Of a stretch of DNA of 6,467 bases, positions 1 to 5,483 are shown piece after piece. The notes beneath the pieces are model-generated. The model was not told the origin of the DNA and searched no databases. It saw only the letters and a list, made by a program, of their open reading frames with translations. Position 1 is the stretch's first letter, and each line of letters starts with the position of its first letter. The stretch is from the NCBI GenBank assembly GCA_965367695.1, contig CBDUKB010000173.1, positions 1 to 6,467 on the forward strand, given 5' to 3'. A program made the translations under genes and the position numbers. The DNA comes from Putridiphycobacter sp965367695 (GTDB taxonomy: Bacteria > Bacteroidota > Bacteroidia > Flavobacteriales_D > Crocinitomicaceae).

Positions 1-161
1 ACTTTTATTATCGCCCTATAAAGTTGTTGAGTACTTATAAAATTACAGCAAACCATTTTAAATCCTAAGCGAAAAGGTAGACAACAGTATCTTGCAAAGT
101 GAGCTATTACACTTCATAAAATGTAAGCAGTATGGAGTCTTGCAAAATTATTAAACTCAAA
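1..161. other. Non-coding left edge, downstream of lepA
   Basis: No gene is supported here. Stop codons interrupt all six frames, apart from two short stretches open to the window edge: a plus-strand tail ending in TAA at 66-68, and a minus-strand ATG at 56-54 followed by 18 open codons. Either could be chance or the tip of a gene outside the window. No convincing lepA terminator is visible; the only hairpin (AAGTG 97-101 with CACTT 110-114) is weak and has no T-tract in the leftward direction. An imperfect direct repeat and a weak leftward promoter candidate are listed separately. Confidence 0.5.
85..146. repeat. Imperfect direct repeat CAGTAT...CTTGCAAA
   Basis: CAGTAT directly followed by CTTGCAAA occurs at 85-98. 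The same two blocks recur at 128-146 with five extra bases (GGAGT) between them. Both copies lie in the non-coding stretch after lepA. No function is evident: it could be a remnant of a short duplication or chance in AT-rich DNA. Confidence 0.35.
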
Positions 162-170
162 TTAATCCAA
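143..170 (-). promoter_or_regulatory. Weak candidate leftward promoter at the lepA 3' end
   Basis: Read on the minus strand, TAATTTTG (150 to 143) fits the Bacteroidetes -7 consensus TAnnTTTG. A TTG (170 to 168) lies 17 bases upstream of it, at the short end of the 17-23 base spacing reported for Flavobacterium. It overlaps the last codons of lepA and would transcribe leftward out of the window. The motif is short and AT-rich, so chance is a real possibility. Confidence 0.22.
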
Positions 171-1955
171 CTTCAAAACAGCTAAAAATGCTTCTTGTGG
201 AATTTCAACGTTCCCTACTTGACGCATTCTTTTCTTACCTTTCTTTTGCTTTTCTAATAACTTACGTTTACGAGAAATATCACCACCATAACATTTAGCC
301 GTTACATCTTTACGCAATGCTTTAATCGTTTCACGGGCAATAACTTTAGCCCCTATGGCTGCTTGAATAGGAATTTCGAATTGTTGACGCGGGATTAATT
401 CCTTTAATTTTAAACAAATTTTCTTTCCTAAATCATATGCATTTGAACGGTGCACCAAGGCTGACAATGCATCTACAGGATCGGCATTCAATAATAAGTC
501 TAGTTTAATTAAGTCCGACTGTTGATATCCAATTGGGTGGTAATCAAATGACGCATACCCCCTTGAACAAGATTTTAATTTGTCATAAAAATCGAACACA
601 ATTTCTCCCAAAGGCATTTCAAATGTGAGCTCAACCCTATTTTGGGTTAAATAGACTTGATTTTTTAAGTTCCCTCTTTTTGCGATACACAAACTCATCA
701 CTTGTCCGATATATTCCGACTTGGTTATAATTTGCGCGTTAATGAAAGGCTCTTCAATGTAGTCTACTTTAGAAGGGTCGGGTAATTCAGAAGGGTTGTT
801 TACGATTTTAGGTTCAGTTTCTTTTGGCAAGTAGGCTTTGTAAGATACATTGGGAACCGTAGTGATTACCGTCATGTCAAACTCACGTTCTAGGCGTTCT
901 TGAATAATTTCCATGTGCAACATTCCTAAGAATCCACAACGAAATCCAAAACCTAATGCCATTGATGATTCTGGTTCAAAAACCAAAGACGCATCATTTA
1001 ATTGTAATTTTTCCAAGGAAGCTCTTAACTCTTCATATTCATCAGTATCAACTGGATACAATCCAGCAAAAACCATTGGCTTTACATCCTCAAAACCCTG
1101 TACCACATCTAAACATGGATTTGCGGTCGTGGTAATGGTATCTCCAACTTTTACTTCATTTGCTTTTTTAATTCCCGAAATAATATAGCCCACATCTCCA
1201 GTCAAGACCTCTTTTCGGGGTTCCATGGTCATTCTTAGAATGCCTATTTCGTCGGCGTAATACTCCTTTTTTGTATTGACAAATTTTACGCGATCCCCTT
1301 TTTTAATTTTTCCGTTTAACACACGGTAATAGGCAATAATTCCTCTAAAAGAATTAAAAACAGAATCAAAAATCATTGCTTGTAAAGGGGCATCTTCATT
1401 CCCTTTTGGGGGTTCAATTCGACTTACAATGGCATTTAAAATATCTTGCACCCCTAAACCAGTTTTTCCACTGGCTGGGATTACATCATCAGGACTACAA
1501 CCGATTAATTCAACTATCTGATCGGTTACTTCTTCAGGCTGTGCACCTGGTAAGTCCATTTTATTTAAAATTGGAATAATCTCCAAATCATTTTCTAGTG
1601 CTAAATACAGATTAGAAATCGTTTGTGCTTCAATACCTTGGGCGGCATCAACAATCAATAAAGCGCCTTCACAAGCAGCGATAGAACGCGATACTTCATA
1701 CGAAAAATCAACGTGACCGGGAGTGTCAATTAAATTTAAAACATATTTTTGACCATCTGAATGCGTATAATCCATTTGAATTGCATGCGATTTGATTGTG
1801 ATTCCTCTTTCACGTTCAATATCCATATCATCCAAAGCTTGATTTTGCATGTCACGGTCTGAAATTGTATTGGTAGCTTGTAACAACCTATCAGCTAAAG
1901 TTGACTTCCCATGGTCAATATGTGCTATAATACAAAAATTTCTAATATGTTTCAT
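162..1955 (-). CDS. lepA: Elongation factor 4 (LepA), ribosome-associated GTPase
   Basis: LepA/EF4 is a translational GTPase that binds the ribosome; the family has been linked to back-translocation and to 30S subunit assembly, and it acts in the cytoplasm or at the membrane. All GTPase motifs are visible in the 597-residue product: G1 AHIDHGKST (11-19), switch I RERGITI (48-54), G3 DTPGH (77-81, His81 equivalent to the catalytic His of EF-Tu), G4 NKMD (131-134) and G5 SGK (162-164, where many homologues have SAK). The C-terminus carries the basic LepA-specific tail, with EKQKKGKKRM followed by GNVEIPQEAFLAVLKLD, so the gene is complete. The length matches the usual 595-600. The frame is open 12 codons further upstream to 1991, but family alignment places the start at MKHIRNFCIIAH, and the extra codons lie over the promoter element. 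It stands alone on its strand and is divergent from galE. Confidence 0.97.
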   Translation of the reverse strand: MKHIRNFCIIAHIDHGKSTLADRLLQATNTISDRDMQNQALDDMDIERERGITIKSHAIQMDYTHSDGQKYVLNLIDTPGHVDFSYEVSRSIAACEGALLIVDAAQGIEAQTISNLYLALENDLEIIPILNKMDLPGAQPEEVTDQIVELIGCSPDDVIPASGKTGLGVQDILNAIVSRIEPPKGNEDAPLQAMIFDSVFNSFRGIIAYYRVLNGKIKKGDRVKFVNTKKEYYADEIGILRMTMEPRKEVLTGDVGYIISGIKKANEVKVGDTITTTANPCLDVVQGFEDVKPMVFAGLYPVDTDEYEELRASLEKLQLNDASLVFEPESSMALGFGFRCGFLGMLHMEIIQERLEREFDMTVITTVPNVSYKAYLPKETEPKIVNNPSELPDPSKVDYIEEPFINAQIITKSEYIGQVMSLCIAKRGNLKNQVYLTQNRVELTFEMPLGEIVFDFYDKLKSCSRGYASFDYHPIGYQQSDLIKLDLLLNADPVDALSALVHRSNAYDLGKKICLKLKELIPRQQFEIPIQAAIGAKVIARETIKALRKDVTAKCYGGDISRKRKLLEKQKKGKKRMRQVGNVEIPQEAFLAVLKLD

Positions 1956-1959
1956 GTTG

Positions 1960-1967
1960 CAAAAATA
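1960..1967 (-). promoter_or_regulatory. lepA -7 promoter element, near-leaderless
   Basis: On the minus strand TATTTTTG (1967 to 1960) matches the Bacteroidetes -7 consensus TAnnTTTG. It ends only four bases before the lepA ATG (1955-1953). Transcription from it would start at or within a few bases of the start codon, giving an mRNA with almost no leader. No TTG is found at the expected -33 distance, so the assignment rests on the -7 element and its position. Confidence 0.5.
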
Positions 1968-2031
1968 AGCTATTTTTATAATTATGAGCATGGTTTAAAA
2001 AAAATAGAAAAAACAAGTATTATTGGACTTT

Positions 2032-2171
2032 TAAATTTGTGAATTCAAATCATAAAAAAACTTAAAGAGCAAGCGGTGTACGGTTAATTTAAGTAAATTT
2101 GAACTCATTGAATTATTATAATTCATGGATTTTGGGTTAAGGTCGGTGCAGCAATGTGCCGACCTTTTTTT
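2032..2171 (+). ncRNA. Candidate small RNA ending at an orphan terminator
   Basis: A strong rightward terminator (2139-2171) lies between two divergent genes, with no coding gene on the plus strand before it. A short non-coding transcript would explain it. Two TAAATTTG sequences (2032-2039 and 2094-2101) match the TAnnTTTG -7 consensus and would give transcripts of roughly 125 or 65 bases. Neither has a clear TTG at -33. The segment also contains inverted repeats: AATTTA/TAAATT at 2086-2099 and GAATTAT/ATAATTC at 2110-2124. The terminator is seen directly; the RNA itself is inferred and its 5' end is uncertain. Alternatively the terminator only blocks stray transcription into galE. Confidence 0.3.
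2139..2171 (+). terminator. Rho-independent terminator, rightward
   Basis: AAGGTCGGTGC (2139-2149) pairs with GTGCCGACCTT (2156-2166) around a six-base loop, counting two G-U pairs near the loop, with the core GGTCGG/CCGACC. A run of seven T follows on the plus strand (2165-2171). On the opposite strand there is no T-run after the stem, so it works in one direction only. It lies upstream of the galE promoter, so it does not terminate galE. Confidence 0.8.
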
Positions 2172-2205
2172 GTTTGGTTAATTCCCAATAAATGACACAG
2201 AAACA

Positions 2206-2236
2206 TTGATATTAACCACTAAAAAATTTACTTTTG
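2206..2236 (+). promoter_or_regulatory. galE promoter, Bacteroidetes type
   Basis: TTG (2206-2208) and TACTTTTG (2229-2236) fit the Bacteroidetes -33/-7 promoter (TTG, 17-23 bases, TAnnTTTG) with a 20-base spacer. Transcription would start near 2241-2243, about 7-12 bases before the galE start codon. This is the best promoter in the window and probably drives galE and the beta-barrel gene behind it. It lies downstream of the orphan terminator, so galE would not depend on read-through. Confidence 0.65.
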
Positions 2237-2249
2237 TTCAAATTGAAAA

Positions 2250-3269
2250 TTGATGGAAGAAATTTTGGTCACCGGTGGCAGTGGTTATATTGGTTCACAC
2301 ACAGTGGTTGAGTTAATCGAATCGGGTTACAAACCAATAATTATTGATGATTTTAGAAATTCTAAACCATTTATATTAGATCGATTAAAGGAAATAACTG
2401 GAGCGCAGATAACACATTATAATTTAGATTGTGCTAATGAAGAAGCCCTGTCTGAAGTTTTAGAAAAACATCCAAATATTACCGGTGTCATTCATTTTGC
2501 GGCCGACAAAGCGGTTGGTGAATCAACAGTTAACCCACTAAAATATTACGATAATAATGTTGGTGGATTGGTAACAATACTCAAAGTGATTTTAAAGTAT
2601 AAAATCAAACATTTAGTGTTTTCATCTTCTTGCACTGTTTATGGAGAACCTGAAGAAGCAGTAGTGACAGAGTTGACACCAATACAAAATGCTGAGTCTC
2701 CTTATGGAGATACTAAAATAATTTGCGAAAGAATCATACAAAATACTGTGTTGGCCAACCCAAGTTTTAATGCTACTTTACTTCGTTATTTTAATCCAAT
2801 TGGTGCACACCCTAGTGCGTTAATAGGTGAATTACCACAAGGCGTACCTAATAATTTAGTCCCTTATATCACCCAAACTGCCAATGGTATTCGGGATTCA
2901 TTAACTGTTTACGGGGATGATTATCCTACTGCAGACGGAACGTGTATTAGGGATTACATTCATGTTGTTGACTTGGCAAAAGCACATGTTAACGCTATTA
3001 AATGGCTTAGTAATCAACAACAAGGAGTTGTTGAAGCATTTAATATTGGAACGGGTAAAGGTACTTCAGTCCTTGAAATTATTCGTACCTTTGAAGATGT
3101 AAATCAATTAAAAGTAAATTATTCAATTGGACCAAAAAGAGCAGGAGATGTGATTCAAATTTATGCCAATCCTTCTAAAGCTAAAACAGCCTTAAATTGG
3201 TCGGCAAAATATACTGTTGCCGACGCTTTAAAACATTCTTGGAAATGGGAAAAATCATTATTAAGTTAA
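2250..3269 (+). CDS. galE: UDP-glucose 4-epimerase (GalE)
   Basis: GalE is a cytoplasmic NAD-dependent short-chain dehydrogenase-type enzyme that interconverts UDP-glucose and UDP-galactose for galactose use and for glycan precursors. The 339 residues match the usual length of about 338. Visible motifs are the NAD-binding loop TGGSGYIGSH (8-17), Asp33 for the cofactor ribose, HFAADKAVGES (82-92, Lys87), the catalytic Ser127 in SSSCTVYG, Tyr152 and Lys156 of YxxxK, and the substrate region RYFNPIGAHPS (179-189). At the position of E. coli Tyr299 and human Cys307, which controls acceptance of N-acetylated sugars, this protein has Ile304, so its exact substrate range is open. Two ATG codons stand in tandem (2250 and 2253) and either could be the start. 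There is no Shine-Dalgarno sequence. The beta-barrel gene starts 2 bases after the stop, so the two are probably co-transcribed. Confidence 0.95.
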   Translation: MMEEILVTGGSGYIGSHTVVELIESGYKPIIIDDFRNSKPFILDRLKEITGAQITHYNLDCANEEALSEVLEKHPNITGVIHFAADKAVGESTVNPLKYYDNNVGGLVTILKVILKYKIKHLVFSSSCTVYGEPEEAVVTELTPIQNAESPYGDTKIICERIIQNTVLANPSFNATLLRYFNPIGAHPSALIGELPQGVPNNLVPYITQTANGIRDSLTVYGDDYPTADGTCIRDYIHVVDLAKAHVNAIKWLSNQQQGVVEAFNIGTGKGTSVLEIIRTFEDVNQLKVNYSIGPKRAGDVIQIYANPSKAKTALNWSAKYTVADALKHSWKWEKSLLS

Positions 3270-3271
3270 AA

Positions 3272-4021
3272 ATGAAGTTCATCTTTTCGCTCATTGCCTT
3301 GTTTATTTTTCAAACGGGAATTGGACAAAATAGTTCAGAGCGCCCATTTAATTTGGTGAACAGGAAGCCTGGTGCCATGCGTCATTATTCTTTATTTGCG
3401 CCTACCGAAACCTCAGCAGAAAAATTTGATCGGTTTAACACGCATTTTTTTTATAATAATTGGCTGGGCAACACCAATGGTGTGACAACTAAATTTTATG
3501 CAATTGGTCATGGAATCAATCTTTCTTTTGATATTCCTTTTTCTAAAAACGCATTAGTTGGAATTGGAGTTGGCTTAGGTTATACGCATTATAATATCCG
3601 ACATGATGGTGATTTATTTTTCGGGTCATCTCCAAGTCTACAAGGTCAAACAGAAGATTATACCATTTTAAAGCCCTATACTGGTAGTGAAAGGTGGATC
3701 AATCGAACTGTTTTTAATCAAATTGATATTCCTTTTGAAATTAGAATTCGATCGCGAAAAGAAAGACACAAATTTAAAATTTACCCAGGATTTAAAGTTG
3801 GGTATATATTTGATAATTATGAAAAATGGAGAGTGAATGGTTTAAAATACAAGACCTTTAATTTTCCTGATGTACAACATTTACAATATGGTGCTACTTT
3901 AAGAATTGGCATAGATAATATCTTTCTATTTGGAGAATATAATCTCAGCTACCTTTTTGAAAATGTAAACAGCAATGAGCTCAATATGTTTGCAGTGGGT
4001 ATTAGTATTGGTTGGTTTTAA
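3272..4021 (+). CDS. Secreted outer-membrane beta-barrel protein, function unknown
   Basis: The function is not recognised. The 249-residue product begins with a signal peptide: Lys2, a hydrophobic core FIFSLIALFIF, and a likely cleavage after GIGQ at residue 19, typical of Bacteroidetes exported proteins. The mature part has many alternating hydrophobic and polar stretches rich in Gly, Tyr and Phe (for example VGIGVGLGYTHYNI, FKIYPGFKVGYIF and YGATLRIGIDNIFLFGEYNLSYLF). It ends in Phe (AVGISIGWF), as expected for the last strand and assembly signal of an outer-membrane barrel of about 8-10 strands. It resembles the general outer-membrane beta-barrel/PorT-like class, but I see nothing that identifies it as PorT. 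The frame is open upstream from 3197, but that region overlaps galE, and the ATG at 3272 directly precedes the signal peptide. It follows galE by 2 bases, so the two are probably co-transcribed. Confidence 0.8.
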   Translation: MKFIFSLIALFIFQTGIGQNSSERPFNLVNRKPGAMRHYSLFAPTETSAEKFDRFNTHFFYNNWLGNTNGVTTKFYAIGHGINLSFDIPFSKNALVGIGVGLGYTHYNIRHDGDLFFGSSPSLQGQTEDYTILKPYTGSERWINRTVFNQIDIPFEIRIRSRKERHKFKIYPGFKVGYIFDNYEKWRVNGLKYKTFNFPDVQHLQYGATLRIGIDNIFLFGEYNLSYLFENVNSNELNMFAVGISIGWF

Positions 4022-4082
4022 TTTTGTCATTTTCTTCCAGAACAATTAAGAATTTTTAGCGAATAATATTTAAACAAATAGG

Positions 4083-4090
4083 TATCTTTG
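4083..4090 (+). promoter_or_regulatory. -7 promoter element of the polyprenyl synthase unit
   Basis: TATCTTTG (4083-4090) fits TAnnTTTG exactly and lies 11 bases before the ATG at 4102, giving a predicted leader of only about 5-8 bases. The -33 region has no clear TTG; the nearest candidate is a T-rich stretch at 4053-4057. It suggests that the synthase and lipoprotein genes form a transcription unit separate from galE. No terminator hairpin is visible in the 80-base gap before it, so read-through from galE is also possible. Confidence 0.55.
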
Positions 4091-4101
4091 CATCACAATC
4101 T

Positions 4102-5079
4102 ATGGTATCTGTAAACGAAATTAAAGAAAGCGTTAGTGATGAAATGAAGGTCTTTGAAAAAAAATTCAAAGAGGCCATGGTTTCTGAAGCGCCTTTATTA
4201 AATAAAATTACACATTACATCATTAAAAGAAAAGGCAAACAAATGCGCCCTATGTTTGTGTTTTTAACAGCCAAAATGTTACATGGTCAAGTAGAAGAAA
4301 AAACATATAGGGCCGCCTCCTTGATTGAACTTTTACACACGGCCACTTTAGTTCATGACGACGTGGTGGATGATGCCAATGAGAGAAGAGGGTTTTTTTC
4401 AGTCAATGCTTTATGGAAAAATAAAATTGCCGTTTTGGTTGGCGATTATTTATTATCTCAAGGCTTGTTAATGTCGGTTGATAACAAGGAATTTGAATTA
4501 TTAAAAATCGTTTCAGAAGCCGTCAAAGAAATGAGTGAAGGGGAACTTTTACAAATTGAAAAATCTCGTAAACTAGACATTACAGAAGAAGTTTATTTTG
4601 AAGTGATTAGAAAAAAAACAGCTTCTTTAATTGCATCTTGTTGTGCCGCAGGTGCTGCCTCGGTGAGTGATGATGAAAACACCGTTGCGACTTTAAAGAA
4701 ATTTGGTGAATTGGTAGGGTTGGCCTTTCAAATAAAAGACGATATTTTTGATTATGGAGACAGCGAAACCATAGGTAAACCGACAGGTAATGATATCAGG
4801 GAGCAAAAAATGACCCTACCTCTCATATATGTTTTAAATAATGGAAGTCTTGAAGACAAACGTACTTTAATCAACATTGTGAAAAACCACAATGAAAATT
4901 CGGTTAAAGTAAAACAAGCCATGGAAATTGTGATTCGCAGTGGCGGCATTCAATACGCCCATGCAAAAATGTTAGCCTACCGAAAAGAAGCCATTGAATT
5001 ATTGGCTCAATTTCCAGAAAATGAATCAAAAAGAATATTAATTGGATTAGTAGATTATACTGTAAATAGGACAAAGTAA
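4102..5079 (+). CDS. ispB: Long-chain polyprenyl diphosphate synthase
   Basis: This trans-isoprenyl diphosphate synthase adds isopentenyl diphosphate units to an allylic primer, making the long chain used for menaquinone side chains. The 325-residue product shows GKQMRP (45-50, diphosphate binding), the first Asp-rich motif DDVVD (86-90) followed by RRG (95-97), and the second Asp-rich motif DDIFD (213-217) inside FQIKDDIFDYGDSETIGKPTG. Length and motifs match the IspB/HepT-type family. The residues before the first Asp motif (TATLVH) lack a bulky aromatic chain-stopper, which favours a long product. The exact chain length (six, seven or eight units) cannot be read from the sequence, so ispB is used as the family symbol. 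The start follows a -7 element by 11 bases. The stop codon shares one base with the start of the lipoprotein gene (TAATG), which suggests translational coupling. Confidence 0.93.
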   Translation: MVSVNEIKESVSDEMKVFEKKFKEAMVSEAPLLNKITHYIIKRKGKQMRPMFVFLTAKMLHGQVEEKTYRAASLIELLHTATLVHDDVVDDANERRGFFSVNALWKNKIAVLVGDYLLSQGLLMSVDNKEFELLKIVSEAVKEMSEGELLQIEKSRKLDITEEVYFEVIRKKTASLIASCCAAGAASVSDDENTVATLKKFGELVGLAFQIKDDIFDYGDSETIGKPTGNDIREQKMTLPLIYVLNNGSLEDKRTLINIVKNHNENSVKVKQAMEIVIRSGGIQYAHAKMLAYRKEAIELLAQFPENESKRILIGLVDYTVNRTK

Positions 5080-5483
5080 TGAAACAGATTTTTTGTATAT
5101 TTTGCTTCACACTATTGATTTTACCAAGTTGTGGTGAAGCCGATCAACAACCTGAAAAAAAAGGTGGAAGCACCAATAAAACAGTGCCTAATAAAAATAT
5201 TAAACCAGGTTTTTATCAAGAATTTTACGATAATGGGCAAGTTAAAATAGAAGGAAAAAAGAATAAAGATGGTTTAAAGCATGGAATTTGGGTTTCATTT
5301 TTTGAAAACGGGGAGAAGATGAGTGAATCCAATTTTAAAAATGGTGTGAATGATGGTTATTCAATGGTATGGCAGCCAAATGGACTGGTACACTATTTTG
5401 GAAGCTATAGGGCGGGTAAAAAAGTTGGAGAGTGGACTTTTTATGACAAGGAAGGCAAAGTTAAAAATGTTGAAAATTACTAA
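5079..5483 (+). CDS. MORN-variant-repeat lipoprotein, function unknown
   Basis: This is a 134-residue lipoprotein with no known specific function. The N-terminus (MKQIFCIFCFTLLI) is a lipoprotein signal peptide ending in the lipobox LPSC, with lipidated Cys18. The next residues, GEAD, include acidic positions reminiscent of the Bacteroidetes surface-export signal, but the match is only partial. A low-complexity linker (20-42) leads to four repeats of 24-25 residues starting at Gly44, Gly69, Gly93 and Gly117, with the pattern G-x-W/Y-x-x-F/W-x-x-N/E-G. These are MORN-variant repeats of the type also labelled 'YwqK family antitoxin'; no toxin partner is present here. The fourth repeat is cut short at the natural C-terminus. 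The start codon overlaps the synthase stop by one base. Its stop overlaps that of the convergent glycosyltransferase gene by four bases. Confidence 0.85.
   Translation: MKQIFCIFCFTLLILPSCGEADQQPEKKGGSTNKTVPNKNIKPGFYQEFYDNGQVKIEGKKNKDGLKHGIWVSFFENGEKMSESNFKNGVNDGYSMVWQPNGLVHYFGSYRAGKKVGEWTFYDKEGKVKNVENY

Noticed and set aside
3..68. Possible C-terminal tail of a plus-strand gene entering from the left edge
   Set aside because: Only 21 open codons before a stop, with no recognisable motif; chance cannot be excluded without the sequence to the left.
913..1579. Open frames on the plus strand inside lepA (913-1188 and 1376-1579)
   Set aside because: They are antisense to a complete, strongly conserved lepA, have no promoter or family features, and look like chance open frames.
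2032..2050. tRNA T-arm-like sequence (ATTTG...GAATTCAAAT) in the intergenic region
   Set aside because: No matching acceptor stem, anticodon arm or D-arm can be found around it; it is an AT-rich inverted repeat.
2125..2181. Tiny plus-strand open frame of 18 codons starting at ATG 2125
   Set aside because: It runs straight through the terminator hairpin and T-run, so it would not be transcribed as a unit; its composition gives no support for coding.
3445..3452. Run of eight T in the beta-barrel gene as a possible phase-variation site
   Set aside because: The frame is intact, and runs of this length are expected by chance in such AT-rich DNA; no second version of the gene is visible.
4752..5110. 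Minus-strand open frames over the polyprenyl synthase and lipoprotein starts
   Set aside because: They lie antisense to well-supported genes and show no recognisable motifs or start signals.
5079..5483. Toxin-antitoxin module suggested by the 'YwqK family antitoxin' label of MORN-variant proteins
   Set aside because: The protein is a lipoprotein and no toxin-like gene is adjacent; the neighbours are an isoprenoid synthase and a glycosyltransferase.
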